DNA of 64,000 bases, taken from positions 1 through 64,000 of the forward strand of contig NZ_CAJGBN010000009.1 of NCBI RefSeq assembly GCF_904426505.1, written 5' to 3'. The stretch is from Rubrivivax sp. A210 (GTDB lineage Bacteria; Pseudomonadota; Gammaproteobacteria; Burkholderiales; Burkholderiaceae_C). Below, piece after piece: positions 33,547 through 43,104 of the stretch (positions are counted from its first letter, which is position 1; each line of letters opens with the position of its first letter). The notes under the pieces are model-generated. The model did no database searches and was not told where the DNA came from. It was given only the letters and a program-made list of their open reading frames with translations. Made by a program: the position numbers and the translations under genes.

Positions 33547-34893
33547 TCAGGTCTTTTCGATCAGGGCGTAGAAAAAGCCGTCCTGCAGATGCGGGCCGCG
33601 GCCTGGCGCGCCCGTTGCGGCATTGTCGCGGCTGGGCAGCAGGTGGCCGGGTGACTCGGGCCGCAGCCGCGCCGTGCCGGCTGGCAGGCGTTGCAAAAAT
33701 GCGTCGATCTGGCCCTGGCCTTCGGCCTTGAAGATCGAGCAGGTGGCGTAGAGCAGCCGCCCGCCGGGCGCCAGCAGCGGCCACAGCGCGCCCAGGATCT
33801 CGGCCTGGATGCGGGCCAGCGCGCCCACGTCGTCGGCGCGGCGCAGCCAGCGCACATCGGGGTGGCGGCGCACGATGCCGCTGGCAGTGCAGGGGGCGTC
33901 GAGCAGGATGGCGTCGAAGGTGCGCCCGTCCCACCAGGCCTGGGGCTGGCGCGCGTCGGCGGCGGCCACCCGGGCGGCCAGACGCAATCGCCTGAGCGTC
34001 TCCTGCACGCGCGCCAGGCGCACCGGGTCGCTGTCCAGCGCCAGCACGTCCAGGTCGGCCAGCTCCAGCAGGTGGGCCGTCTTGCCGCCCGGCGCGGCGC
34101 AGGCGTCGAGCACGCGCGCACCGGGCTTCAGCCAGCCGTCACCGACGAGCAGCAACGCCGCGCGCTGGGCCGCCGCGTCCTGCACCGAGACCTCACCCTC
34201 GGCAAAGCCGGGCAGTTGCGGCACCGGGCAGGGCTGGGCCAGCACCACGGCCTGGCCGCCCAGCGCCGGGTCTTCCAGCAGCGTTGCGGCCCGGCCCTGG
34301 TAGGCCAGGCGGGCCACGTAATCGGCACCGCTGCCGCGGCGGGCGTTGACGCGCAGCGTCATCGGCGGGCGCTGGTTGGCGGCCTGCAGCAGCGGCTGCC
34401 AGTCGGCCGGCCAGTCGTGCTTGACGCGGTCTATCCACCACAGCGGGTGGTTGTAATCGCCCAGCGGCGTGCGCCGCACCGCCTCCACCAGCGCCTCGCG
34501 CTCGCGCAGAAAGCGGCGCAGCACGGCGTTGATGAAGCCGGCGGCTGCGGGCGCGCGGTGGCGGGCGCAGGCCACGGCCTGGTCAACCAGGGTGTGTTCG
34601 GCATAGGGCAGGGCCTCGCCCGGCCACAGCAGGGCCAGCGCGGTGACGAGCAGGGCGTCCACCTTGGGCGGCGGCGTCTTGGGCGCCAGGCGCTGGCGCA
34701 GCTCGGTGGCGCTGCCCAGCCAGCGCAGCGCGTGGAAGCTCAGCGCCTGCACGCCGGGCCGCATCTCGGCGGGCACCTGGGTCAGCAGGTCAGTGAGCGA
34801 GCGCCCGCCGCGCACCGCTTGTACCGCATCGGCGCTGTGGTCGAGCAGCCGGGCGAGGGCCGGCGAGGAAGGGGCGGAGTCGACGGCGGCCAT
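33547..34893 (-). CDS. rsmB: 16S rRNA m5C967 methyltransferase RsmB
   Basis: A 448-residue protein. An N-terminal NusB-like RNA-binding domain (about 1-150) is followed by a Rossmann methyltransferase. SAM motif I is DACAAPGGKTAHLLEL. The two catalytic cysteines of RNA m5C methyltransferases are in LLDAPCTASG and YATCSIFKAEG. RRHPDVRWLRR is also characteristic. It should methylate C967 of 16S rRNA using S-adenosylmethionine. It is first in the rsmB, DUF4390, ntrY, ntrX order and is divergent from folE. Confidence 0.95.
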   Translation of the reverse strand: MAAVDSAPSSPALARLLDHSADAVQAVRGGRSLTDLLTQVPAEMRPGVQALSFHALRWLGSATELRQRLAPKTPPPKVDALLVTALALLWPGEALPYAEHTLVDQAVACARHRAPAAAGFINAVLRRFLREREALVEAVRRTPLGDYNHPLWWIDRVKHDWPADWQPLLQAANQRPPMTLRVNARRGSGADYVARLAYQGRAATLLEDPALGGQAVVLAQPCPVPQLPGFAEGEVSVQDAAAQRAALLLVGDGWLKPGARVLDACAAPGGKTAHLLELADLDVLALDSDPVRLARVQETLRRLRLAARVAAADARQPQAWWDGRTFDAILLDAPCTASGIVRRHPDVRWLRRADDVGALARIQAEILGALWPLLAPGGRLLYATCSIFKAEGQGQIDAFLQRLPAGTARLRPESPGHLLPSRDNAATGAPGRGPHLQDGFFYALIEKT

Positions 34894-35012
34894 GGGGCAG
34901 TCTACCCAGAGTGAGAAACTGCCGGGCCGCTGGCGCCGGCCAAGGCCCGCGGCCGGCGCGGATGGTTGCGGCGGCGCAGAATGCCTGTCCCCGCTGTACC
35001 GACCGAGCCCGC

Positions 35013-35759
35013 ATGCCCCGCTCCAGCCCTTCTGCCGACAAACCCCCGCGCCTGCTGCGCACCGAGGAAGAACTGGCCCGGATGCCGGCCTCGGAGCGCA
35101 TCCGCTACCGCCTCGTCGGCGCGCGCCGCCGCTACCACGCCAACGACAACATCGCCGCCTACGTGCGCGAGGGCGAGATCGAAGAACTCAAGGCCGAGGT
35201 CCAGGCCAAGATGCAGGAGGTGCTGCAGGCCCTGGTGATCGACACCGAGAGCGACCACAACACCCACGAGACGGCCAAGCGGGTGGCCAAGATGTACATC
35301 GACGAGGTCTTCCGCGGCCGCTATGTGCCCATGCCGGCGGTGACCGAGTTCCCGAACGTGGCACGCCTGAACGAGCTGATGATCGTCGGCCCCATCACCG
35401 TGCGCAGCGCCTGCAGCCACCACATGTGCCCCATCTTCGGCAAGCTGTGGATAGGCATCCTGCCCAACGAGCACAGCAACCTCATCGGCCTGAGCAAGTA
35501 CACGCGCATCGCCGACTGGGTGATGAGCCGGCCGCAGATCCAGGAAGAGGCGGTCACCATGCTGGCCAACGAGCTGCAGCAGCGCGTGCGCCCCGACGGC
35601 CTGGCCATCGTGATGGAGGCCGACCATTTCTGCATGCACTGGCGCGGCGTCAAGGACAGCGACACCGCGATGGTCAACAGCGTGATGCGCGGCGCCTTCC
35701 TGAAGGACGCCAACCTGCGGCGCGAATTCCTCTCGCTGCTTTCGCGCAAGAACGGCTGA
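35013..35759 (+). CDS. folE: GTP cyclohydrolase I
   Basis: A 248-residue enzyme for the first step of folate (and possibly pterin) synthesis, converting GTP to dihydroneopterin triphosphate. The zinc and catalytic residues are visible in SACSHHMCPIFGK. The substrate-site segments HNTHETAKRVAKMY and RIADWVMSRPQIQEE are typical. The ATG at 35013 is chosen; an upstream in-frame start at 34911 adds a non-conserved leader. The first 45 residues are more variable than in E. coli FolE. It is followed after 11 bases by a BLUF photoreceptor gene in the same direction, so the two probably share a transcript. Confidence 0.95.
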   Translation: MPRSSPSADKPPRLLRTEEELARMPASERIRYRLVGARRRYHANDNIAAYVREGEIEELKAEVQAKMQEVLQALVIDTESDHNTHETAKRVAKMYIDEVFRGRYVPMPAVTEFPNVARLNELMIVGPITVRSACSHHMCPIFGKLWIGILPNEHSNLIGLSKYTRIADWVMSRPQIQEEAVTMLANELQQRVRPDGLAIVMEADHFCMHWRGVKDSDTAMVNSVMRGAFLKDANLRREFLSLLSRKNG

Positions 35760-35770
35760 AGGAGAACCCC

Positions 35771-36196
35771 ATGCTCGTGCGACTTCTCTATGCCAGCCGC
35801 GCCGCCGAAGGCGTGGGCGCCGAGGAACTGCTGGCCATCCTGCGCCAATCCAAGGTCCACAACCCGGAGCAGGGCGTGACCGGCGTGCTGTGCTGGAGCG
35901 AGGGCATCTTCCTGCAGGTGCTCGAAGGCGGCCGCAGCGTCGTCAACCGTCTCTACAACCGCATCGCCGCCGACCCCCGCCACACGCAGGTGGAACTGCT
36001 CAGCTACGAAGAGATCGTCGAACGCCGTTTCGCCGGCTGGGCCATGGGCGAGGTCAACCTGGCGCGCCTGAACCCGGCGCTGCTGCTCAAGTATTCCGAG
36101 CGGCCGGTGCTCGACCCCTATGCGGTCTCGGGCGCGGTGTCGATGGCGCTGTTCCTGGAGTTGATGGCCACGGCCTCCATCGTCGGCCAGCCCTGA
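35771..36196 (+). CDS. BLUF-domain blue-light sensor protein
   Basis: A 141-residue short BLUF protein. The flavin-site residues line up with known BLUF photoreceptors: Tyr 7 in LLYASR, Asn 31 and Gln 49 in FLQVLEG, Trp 90 and Met 92 in FAGWAM. GGAG starts 10 bases upstream of the ATG. Such proteins bind FAD and shift hydrogen bonding after blue light; output is through partner proteins, since no effector domain is present. The helical C-terminal 40 residues resemble the cap helices of PixD-like proteins. Cotranscription with folE is inferred from the 11-base spacing. The stop abuts the convergent hydrolase gene. Confidence 0.92.
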   Translation: MLVRLLYASRAAEGVGAEELLAILRQSKVHNPEQGVTGVLCWSEGIFLQVLEGGRSVVNRLYNRIAADPRHTQVELLSYEEIVERRFAGWAMGEVNLARLNPALLLKYSERPVLDPYAVSGAVSMALFLELMATASIVGQP

Positions 36197-37399
36197 TCAG
36201 GCCAGCCACGCCAGCAGCTTCGCGGCCACCGCCGGGTGGTCCAGCAGATCCCAGTGGTTGGCGCCGGTGACGACCAGCCGACGGTCCTCGTGTACGCCCA
36301 GCGCCTGGGCCGGGTCGCGGTGATCGCCCAGCGCGCTGGCCACCGGCACCAGGCCGTCGCCCAGCAGCGCGCTGCGCAGCCCGGGCTTCGCCTGCCGGGC
36401 CGTGGTGGCTGCGGCCAGGAAGGTGGCCACGCCGGCCGGCAGCGGCGTCAATTGGCGGTCGCCTGCCCGTTGCGCATGGCGGCTGCGCGCTTGCCAGTCG
36501 GCGTCCTGCACATTGCCGTAGCGCAGGTCGGTGATGCCGGCACTGCGCGCCCGCCCCAGGCGCGCGAAAGGCGCGCCGTAGGGGCTGATGCCGAGCAGGC
36601 CGTCCACCAGCCGCCCGCCGCGCTCCAGCGGCGCGCCCTGGTGCGGCGTGCCCAGGCAGACCAGGCGCGTGAGCCGGCCCATCCAGGCCTCTTCCATGCC
36701 CATTTCTGCGCCGGCGTGGCAGGCGCTGCGCGCCACCAGCCCGCCCATGCTGTGGCCGATCAGCGCCAGCTCGGTCACCGGCACCGGCCAGCTCGCCACC
36801 AGCGCCGCCAGTTGCGCCGCCAGCTCGCGACCGTTGTGCGAGACATGGAGGCCGCTGTTGTAGTGCAGGTAGACCGGCGACCAGCCGCGCTCGCGCGCCA
36901 GCAGCGCGCCGTGGTCGTGGCCGCGGCGACGCCACTGCAGGTCATTCATGCACAGGCCGTGGATCAGCACGGCAATGCGGCCGCTGGCTTGGGCCTTGTC
37001 GGGGCGGCGCAGTGCCATGGGGATGGCCAGCGGGTTGGCCGTTTCCTCCAGGTGGTCGCCCCAGACGCCACCCAGCACCGCCAGCCAGGCCTCGCGGGCC
37101 GGGTCGCGTGCGAGGCCGGCGTCGGCGCGCGGCAGCGCGTCCAGCAGCAGGCCCAGACCCTGGCCGACCAGGCGCGTGGTGCCGCGCACGCTGCGGTAGA
37201 CGAAGCCGGTGATGCCGCCGGTGCGGCCTTCCGTCGCACGGCCCAGCGGCGCGCTGACCGAGGTGATGGTGTGGTGCAGCGCTTCGGCGATGTCGGCCAC
37301 GCCCAGCACCCCGTCCACGCCCAGCTGAGCCAGGCCGCGCAGGTCGGCGGCCCGCAGGGGGATTCGGCGCGGCGGTGTGGGGGCGGTGAGGTCGGTCAT
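36197..37399 (-). CDS. PGAP1-like alpha/beta hydrolase
   Basis: A 400-residue predicted lipase or esterase. The hydrolase core begins near residue 140 with VLIHGLCMND and has the nucleophile elbow GHSMGG (LIGHSMGGLVARSACH) and a distal TGANHWDLLDHP that supplies the likely catalytic His. The first 130 residues are helical and without a signal peptide. The closest named group is PGAP1/lecithin-type hydrolases acting on lipids. Substrate unknown. Its stop codon touches the BLUF stop in convergent orientation. Divergent from the dehydrogenase at 37529. Confidence 0.82.
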   Translation of the reverse strand: MTDLTAPTPPRRIPLRAADLRGLAQLGVDGVLGVADIAEALHHTITSVSAPLGRATEGRTGGITGFVYRSVRGTTRLVGQGLGLLLDALPRADAGLARDPAREAWLAVLGGVWGDHLEETANPLAIPMALRRPDKAQASGRIAVLIHGLCMNDLQWRRRGHDHGALLARERGWSPVYLHYNSGLHVSHNGRELAAQLAALVASWPVPVTELALIGHSMGGLVARSACHAGAEMGMEEAWMGRLTRLVCLGTPHQGAPLERGGRLVDGLLGISPYGAPFARLGRARSAGITDLRYGNVQDADWQARSRHAQRAGDRQLTPLPAGVATFLAAATTARQAKPGLRSALLGDGLVPVASALGDHRDPAQALGVHEDRRLVVTGANHWDLLDHPAVAAKLLAWLA

Positions 37400-37528
37400 G
37401 GGCGCGGGCGAGGCTCGGGAATATCGTCCGACTATGCGGCGGCATCCGCCGCTGCCGCGAGAGGCCCGCGCCTAATTGGGGCGCTTCCCCCAATCGCCGC
37501 GCCGGCCGCCGCCGACTAGCATCGCCCG

Positions 37529-38608
37529 ATGCAAACCGCCGACCCCCTGATCCCGCTGCCCCGTCTGCTGGACGCGATGCGCCTGCTGGTGCGCGGTTTC
37601 GGCAGCCGCGAGGACGAGGTGGAGGCCGTGGTGCAGCGCCTGGTCGAGGCCAATCTCACCGGCCACGATTCGCATGGCATCGGCATGCTGCCGCGCTACG
37701 TCTCGTCGTACCTCGAAGGCGGCCTGCAGCCCAATGCCGGGATCGCGGTCGAGATGGACGGCGGCGCGTTGCTGCGCCTGGACGGCCGCGCCGGCTTCGG
37801 CCAGGTCGTGGGCCAGCAGGCCATGGCGCTGGGGATAGAGCGCGCCCAGGCCCACGGCAGCTGCATCGTGGCGCTGGGCAATGCCCACCACCTGGGCCGC
37901 ATCGGCGCCTGGGCCGAGCAGGTGGCGGCGGCCGGCCTGGTGTCGATGCACTTCGTCAACGTCATCAGCCGCGTCATCGTCGCTCCGCATGGCGGCGCCG
38001 ATGCGCGCTTCGGCACCAACCCTTTCTGCGCCGGCGTGCCGCTGGCCGGGCGGGCGCCGGTGATCCTGGACTTCGCCACCAGCGTCATCGCCCAGGGCAA
38101 GACGCGCGTGGCCCACAACAAGGGCGAGACGGTGGATCCCGGCTGCCTGATCGACCACCAGGGCCGGCCCACGCAAGACCCGCGTTACGGCGTGATCCCG
38201 CCCTATGGCGCCCTGCTCACCTTCGGCGGCCACAAGGGCTATGGCCTGGCGCTGATGTGCGAGCTGCTGGGCGGCGCGCTGGCCGCCGGCCTGACCCAGC
38301 GCGAGGCCGACAACGGCAAGAAGCGCGTGCTCAACGGCATGCTCAGCGTGCTGATCGACCCCGGTCGCCTGGCCGACCGCGCTGCCTTCGAGGCCGAGGC
38401 CCTGGCCTTTCTCGATTGGGTGCAGGCCAGTCCCACGCGCGCAGGCGGCGAGCCGGTGCAGGTGGCCGGCGACGCCGAACGCGCCTGGCGCGCACGCCGC
38501 ACGGCCGAGGGCGTGCCGGTGGATGCCACGAGCTGGGCCGAGATCCTAGACGCCGCGGCACGCCTGGGCGTGGACCCGGCGGCGGTGCGGGTCGCGGCCG
38601 GTGTCTGA
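37529..38608 (+). CDS. Malate/L-lactate-type dehydrogenase family protein
   Basis: A 359-residue NAD(P)-dependent 2-hydroxyacid dehydrogenase of the Ldh_2/YbiC fold, not the Rossmann LDH family. Diagnostic segments are NLTGHDSHGIGMLPRYV, GNAHHLGRIGAWAEQ, FGTNPFCAGVP, LDFATSVIAQGKTRVA and GGHKGYGLALMCELL. Members reduce or oxidise malate, lactate, ureidoglycolate or similar acids; the sequence does not decide among them. It is followed after 38 bases by the OsmC-family gene. Confidence 0.9.
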   Translation: MQTADPLIPLPRLLDAMRLLVRGFGSREDEVEAVVQRLVEANLTGHDSHGIGMLPRYVSSYLEGGLQPNAGIAVEMDGGALLRLDGRAGFGQVVGQQAMALGIERAQAHGSCIVALGNAHHLGRIGAWAEQVAAAGLVSMHFVNVISRVIVAPHGGADARFGTNPFCAGVPLAGRAPVILDFATSVIAQGKTRVAHNKGETVDPGCLIDHQGRPTQDPRYGVIPPYGALLTFGGHKGYGLALMCELLGGALAAGLTQREADNGKKRVLNGMLSVLIDPGRLADRAAFEAEALAFLDWVQASPTRAGGEPVQVAGDAERAWRARRTAEGVPVDATSWAEILDAAARLGVDPAAVRVAAGV

Positions 38609-38646
38609 ATCTGCAACCGCCGCTTGCGGCGCCACGAGGTAATCCC

Positions 38647-39147
38647 ATGAAGATCGAGGAATTGCGCGCCATCCAGGCGCCGTTGAAGGCGCGCTATCAA
38701 GAGACCCCCGAGGCCGCACTGATCACGCTGCGCGCCGAAGGCCGACTGGGCGAGGGCGTGAGCTGCCGCGTCGAGACCGGCCGCGCCCTGGTCACCGCCG
38801 GCCTGCACCCGGCTGGCGGCGGCACCGGCATGGAGGCTTGTTCGGGCGACATGCTGCTCGAAGCCCTGGTGGCCTGCGCCGGCGTCACACTCAATGCGGT
38901 GGCCAAGGCGCTGGGCATCGCGCTGCGCGACGCCCGCCTCGAGGCCGAGGGCCTGCTCGACATGCGCGGCACGCTGGGCGTGGCCAAGGACGCGCCGGTG
39001 GGCTTCAAGAGCATCGCGCTCAGGTTCGTGCTCGACACCGATGCTTCTGACGAGCAGGTGGCCACGCTGCTGCGGCTGACCGAGCGCTACTGTGTCATCT
39101 ACCAGACGCTGGCCCACCCGCCGGTGCTGCAGGCAGTGCGCGCCTGA
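38647..39147 (+). CDS. OsmC family peroxiredoxin-like protein
   Basis: A 166-residue protein of the OsmC/Ohr superfamily. The two reactive cysteine regions are visible: GMEACSGDMLLEALVACAGVT in the middle and YCVIYQTLAHPP near the end. Family members reduce organic hydroperoxides using thiols. The ATG at 38647 has GAGG 8 bases upstream. It follows the hydroxyacid dehydrogenase. Its specific substrate is not known. Confidence 0.85.
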   Translation: MKIEELRAIQAPLKARYQETPEAALITLRAEGRLGEGVSCRVETGRALVTAGLHPAGGGTGMEACSGDMLLEALVACAGVTLNAVAKALGIALRDARLEAEGLLDMRGTLGVAKDAPVGFKSIALRFVLDTDASDEQVATLLRLTERYCVIYQTLAHPPVLQAVRA

Positions 39148-39155
39148 GGGTCTCT

Positions 39156-39698
39156 TCAGATGCGCCCGGCCGGCTTGAAGCCGCAGAGGCGGGCCAGCAG
39201 CCGCGTCGGGAAGACTTCCAGCGCCGCGTTGTGCGCCGCGACCGCGTCGTTGAAGAACTGGCGCGCGAAGGGCAGGCGCTGCTGGGCGTCGCGCCAGGCC
39301 GCCACCAGCGGCGCCACGGTGTCGCTGCGCGCCAGTTCGCTCTGCTGGTCGAGCAGGGCGAAGACGCGGGACGAGGCCGCGGCCAGCGCCGCCTCGGCCG
39401 CCAGCCAGGCCGCGGCGCGGTCCTGCAGCACGGGCTTGTCACCCAGGCTGGCGGCGGCGCGCTCGGCGGTTGAGAGGGCCGCGCGCCAGGCCTGCAGAGC
39501 GCCGGCCTCGGCGGCCAGCGGCAGGGCCAGCGCGTCGGCCAGCGGGGCGGCGGTGGCGCGCTGCTGCAGCGCCTCGGCCACACGCTGCCAGGCCTGGGCG
39601 ATGCCGTTGCGCTGGGCCATCAGGCGGTTGTAGCCGCCCACCATCCAGAACAGCAGCACGGCGGCAAAGCCCAGCACCGCAATTTGTTCGGCGTTCAT
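39156..39698 (-). CDS. LemA family protein
   Basis: A 180-residue membrane-anchored helical protein. An N-terminal span (about 5-22) is followed by the LemA signature YNRLMAQRNGIAQAWQRV and the C-terminal FFNDAVAAHNAALEVFPTRLLARLCGF. The middle is Ala-rich helix. LemA function is unsettled in general. It starts 22 bases after the proA stop codon, so it may be cotranscribed with proA. Confidence 0.87.
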   Translation of the reverse strand: MNAEQIAVLGFAAVLLFWMVGGYNRLMAQRNGIAQAWQRVAEALQQRATAAPLADALALPLAAEAGALQAWRAALSTAERAAASLGDKPVLQDRAAAWLAAEAALAAASSRVFALLDQQSELARSDTVAPLVAAWRDAQQRLPFARQFFNDAVAAHNAALEVFPTRLLARLCGFKPAGRI

Positions 39699-39720
39699 GC
39701 CGGCCTCGTCCGGGCCGCCT

Positions 39721-40995
39721 TCATCCGCGCACCTCGCCCTGGCCCAGCACCACCCATTTCATCGAGGTCAGGCCTTCCAGCCCCACCGGCCCGCGGGCGT
39801 GGAACTTGTCGGTGCTGATGCCGATCTCGGCGCCCAGGCCGTATTCGAAGCCGTCGGCAAAGCGCGTGCTGGCGTTGACCATCACGCTGGCCGAGTCGAC
39901 CTCGCGCAGAAAGCGCATCGCGTTCGGGTGGTGCGTGGTGAGGATGGCGTCGGTGTGGTGCGAGCCGAAGCGATTGATGTGGGCAATCGCCTCGTCGAGA
40001 CTGTCGACCAGCTTGATGCTGATGACGGGTGCGAGGTACTCGGTGGCCCAGTCGGCCTCGGTGGCGCGCACCACCAGCGGCTGCGGGCCCAGCAGCGCCG
40101 CGGCGCGGGCGCAGCAGCGCATCTCCACGCCCTTGGCGGCAAAGACCGCGCCGATGCGCGGCAGAAAGGCGGCTGCCTGGGCCGCGTGTACCAGCAGCGA
40201 TTCGGCCGCATTGCAGGGGCTGTACTTCTGCGTCTTGGCGTTGTCGGTGACGGTGACGGCCAGATCGAGGTCGACCTCGGCATCGACATAGACATGGCAG
40301 TTGCCGTCCAGGTGCTTGATCACCGGCACGCGGGCCTCGGCACTGATGCGCTCGATCAGGCCCTTGCCGCCGCGCGGGATGACCACGTCCACGCACTCGG
40401 GCATCGTGATCAGGCGGCCGACGGCGGCGCGGTCGGTCGTCTCGATCAGCTGCACCGCGTCGGCCGGCAGGCCGGCCTCGACCAGGGCCGCCTGCACCAG
40501 GCGCCAGAGCGCCAGGTTGGACTGCAGCGCCTCGCTGCCGCCGCGCAGGATGCAGGCGTTGCCGCTCTTGATGGCCAGCGAGGCAGCCTCGATGGTGACG
40601 TTGGGCCGGCTCTCGTAGATCATCGCGAACACGCCCAGCGGCACGCGCATCTGGCCCACGGCGATGCCGCTGGGGCGGCGGCGCAGGCCGGAGATCTCGC
40701 CCACCGGGTCGGGCATGGCGGCGATCTGCTCGCAGCCCTCGGCGACGGTGGCGATGACTTTCGGCGTCAGCTTGAGGCGGTCGACCAGCGGCTCGGCCAA
40801 GCCGGCGGTGCGCGCGGCGGCCAGGTCCCGCTCGTTGGCGGCGGCGAGTTCGCTGCCGGCCTCGCGCAGGCGCCGCGCCAGGGCGCGCAGTGCCTGGTCC
40901 TTGGCGGCGGTGGTGGCGGCGGCCATGGCGGTGGCGGCGGCGCGGGCCAGGGCGCCCACATGGGCAACATAAGCGGGGATGTCGGTGGGCGTCAT
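39721..40995 (-). CDS. proA: Gamma-glutamyl phosphate reductase
   Basis: A 424-residue NADPH-dependent enzyme of proline synthesis, making glutamate-5-semialdehyde. [22 protein letters not shown] and the catalytic Cys in [10 protein letters not shown] are in place, as is the C-terminal [29 protein letters not shown]. The ATG at 40995 gives the expected N-terminus; the frame extends further upstream to 41163 but overlaps the next gene. proB is not in the window. Confidence 0.95.
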   Translation of the reverse strand: MTPTDIPAYVAHVGALARAAATAMAAATTAAKDQALRALARRLREAGSELAAANERDLAAARTAGLAEPLVDRLKLTPKVIATVAEGCEQIAAMPDPVGEISGLRRRPSGIAVGQMRVPLGVFAMIYESRPNVTIEAASLAIKSGNACILRGGSEALQSNLALWRLVQAALVEAGLPADAVQLIETTDRAAVGRLITMPECVDVVIPRGGKGLIERISAEARVPVIKHLDGNCHVYVDAEVDLDLAVTVTDNAKTQKYSPCNAAESLLVHAAQAAAFLPRIGAVFAAKGVEMRCCARAAALLGPQPLVVRATEADWATEYLAPVISIKLVDSLDEAIAHINRFGSHHTDAILTTHHPNAMRFLREVDSASVMVNASTRFADGFEYGLGAEIGISTDKFHARGPVGLEGLTSMKWVVLGQGEVRG

Positions 40996-41053
40996 GGGGC
41001 GATTGTCCCAAATCCGCCCTGGCGCCGTGTGGTGACAGCCCGCGCGTCGGCGA

Positions 41054-42043
41054 TCAATCGGGCTTGATCTTGGCGCGGGCGACCACGGCCTTCCAGCGCT
41101 TCTGCTCAGCCGCGATGAAGGCGCCGAACTCGGCCGGCGTGCTGCCCACGCCGATGGCGGCATCGGCGCCCAGCTTCTCGCTCGCGCTGGGCTGCTTGAC
41201 CGCCGCCGCGGCGGCCAGGGCCAGCTTGTCGGCCGCCGCTTGCGGCAGCGAGGCCGGTGCCATGAGGCCGTACCACTGCGTCATCTCGAAGCCCGGCCAG
41301 CCCTGCTCGGCCACCGTGGGCACGTCGGGCAGCTGGGCAATGCGCTGGGTGGTGCCGGTGGCGATGCAGCGCAGCTTGCCGGTCTTGATGAACTGCATCA
41401 CCGCCGCCGCGCCCACCGAGGCGGCATCCAGCCGGCCGGCCAGCAGGTCGGTGAGCTGCGGCCCGGTGCCGCGGTAGGGCACATGCAGCATGAAGGTCTC
41501 GCTCACCATCTTCAGGTATTCCATCGCCAGATGGCCGGCGCTGCCATTGCCGGCCGAGCCGTAGTTGATCTTGCCCGGGTTCTTCCTGGCGTAGGCGATG
41601 AACTCCCTGAGGTTGTGTACCGGCAGGTCGGGCCGCACCAGATAGAGACTGGGCACCTTGGCCAGCAGCGAGATGGGCCGGAAATCCTTGCTGGGGTCGT
41701 AGGGCAGCTTGTCGAACATGTAGGGGTTCACGGCCAGCGTGCCGATGTGGCCCAGGATCAGCGTGTGCTGGTCGTCGGCGCGCGCCACCTCCTGCATCGC
41801 CACGTTGCCGGCGGCGCCCGGCTTGTTCTCGACATAGACCGACTGGCCCAGCAGCCTGGACATCTCCACCGCGGCAGTGCGGGCCACGATCTCGCTGCTG
41901 CCGCCGGGCGCGAAGGGCACGACGAAGCGGATGGCCTTGCTCGGCCAGGGCTGCTGGGCCCGCAGGCGCGGCAGGGCCAGCGCGGTGGCGGCGCCGGCGC
42001 CCCATTGCAGCAGCTGGCGGCGGGGCAGTTGTCGGGCTTGCAT
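41054..42043 (-). CDS. Bug-family tripartite tricarboxylate transport substrate-binding protein
   Basis: A 329-residue periplasmic binding protein. The N-terminus ([23 protein letters not shown]) looks like a twin-arginine type signal. The Bug family is shown by [60 protein letters not shown] and [18 protein letters not shown]. No tctB/tctA transporter genes are next to it, as often happens with orphan Bug proteins in Burkholderiales. Ligand unknown, commonly a carboxylate. Confidence 0.93.
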   Translation of the reverse strand: MQARQLPRRQLLQWGAGAATALALPRLRAQQPWPSKAIRFVVPFAPGGSSEIVARTAAVEMSRLLGQSVYVENKPGAAGNVAMQEVARADDQHTLILGHIGTLAVNPYMFDKLPYDPSKDFRPISLLAKVPSLYLVRPDLPVHNLREFIAYARKNPGKINYGSAGNGSAGHLAMEYLKMVSETFMLHVPYRGTGPQLTDLLAGRLDAASVGAAAVMQFIKTGKLRCIATGTTQRIAQLPDVPTVAEQGWPGFEMTQWYGLMAPASLPQAAADKLALAAAAAVKQPSASEKLGADAAIGVGSTPAEFGAFIAAEQKRWKAVVARAKIKPD

Positions 42044-42113
42044 GGCGGGTCTCCGGTGCTTTTGAGGTGGCGGCGATGATGCCCGCGCCGCGGCGGCCGG
42101 CGCCTGAGCCGGG

Positions 42114-43076
42114 TCAAGCCGGCAGCAGCGCGAGCAGCGTGAGCCAGAAGCCGGCGGTGAGCACGAAGGCCAGGGTCGAGAGCACGATCACGGCGCTGGC
42201 CTCGGCCTGCAGGGTCTCGTAGCGCTGGGCGAAGATGAGGGCATTGCTGCCCGCCGGCAGCGCCGCCATCATCACCAGCACCCCGAGCGGCATGCCGCTC
42301 AGACCAAAACCCCAGTGCGCCACCACCAGCACCACGGCCGGCATCAGCAGCAGCTTGTAGGCGCCCACGGCCAGGGCGCCGCGCAGGTGGCCGCGCAGGC
42401 CGTGGCTGTCCAGCGAGACGCCGATCAGCACCAGGCACACCGGCACCACGGCGCTGCCCAGGGCCGCCAGGGCCTCGTCGGCCACCGGGTGCAGGCCGAT
42501 GCCGCTGAGGTTCCAGGCCATGCCGGCCAGCGCCGGCAGCACCACCGGGTGGACGATGGCGTTGCGCACCGTGCTGCGCACGGCCGAGAAGCGCGAGGCC
42601 GCGGGGTCGGCGCGCGCCAGGTCGGCCTCGACCAGCACCGTCAGCAGTGTCAGCAGCAGCACGCCATGTACGCTGACCAGGGTGATGTGCAACGCCAGCC
42701 CGGGCTCGCCCCAGATGGCCGTGACCAGCGGTATGCCCACCTGCACCGTGTTGCCGTAGACCGCGGCCACGGTGCGCGTGGCCGCGGCCGGGCCGGGGCC
42801 GGCCGCGCGGCGTGCCTGCCAGAGGTAGAAGGCGATCAGTACCGCCATCGCCGGCACGAAGTAGGCCGCCAGCGTGCGCCAGGGCAGGGCCGACAGGTCC
42901 AGCCGCACCATGGTGCGGAAGAGCAGGGCCGGCACGAAGAGGTAGAAGGCGGTATTGCCCAGCGTGCGCGAGGGATCGCCGGCGCCGCGGCCCAGCCAGC
43001 CCTGGCGCGAGGCAATCCAGCCCAGGGCCGCCGTGAAGACGATGGCCAGCAGCTTCCAGGCGACGGCCAGCGTCAT
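42114..43076 (-). CDS. AEC family transporter (auxin efflux carrier type)
   Basis: A 320-residue membrane protein with about ten hydrophobic segments and the two-halves layout of the AEC/BASS fold. NTAFYLFVPALLFRTMVRLDL and the late LPAGSNALIFAQRY are typical. The ATG at 43076 is chosen; an in-frame start at 43133 would overlap the upstream gene. It starts 28 bases after the phosphonate-type binding protein stop and lies 70 bases before the Bug protein. Substrates in this family are often dicarboxylates or malate; not determined here. Confidence 0.87.
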   Translation of the reverse strand: MTLAVAWKLLAIVFTAALGWIASRQGWLGRGAGDPSRTLGNTAFYLFVPALLFRTMVRLDLSALPWRTLAAYFVPAMAVLIAFYLWQARRAAGPGPAAATRTVAAVYGNTVQVGIPLVTAIWGEPGLALHITLVSVHGVLLLTLLTVLVEADLARADPAASRFSAVRSTVRNAIVHPVVLPALAGMAWNLSGIGLHPVADEALAALGSAVVPVCLVLIGVSLDSHGLRGHLRGALAVGAYKLLLMPAVVLVVAHWGFGLSGMPLGVLVMMAALPAGSNALIFAQRYETLQAEASAVIVLSTLAFVLTAGFWLTLLALLPA

Positions 43077-43104
43077 CGCGCGATGGCCGTCGCGCGGCGC
43101 TGCA

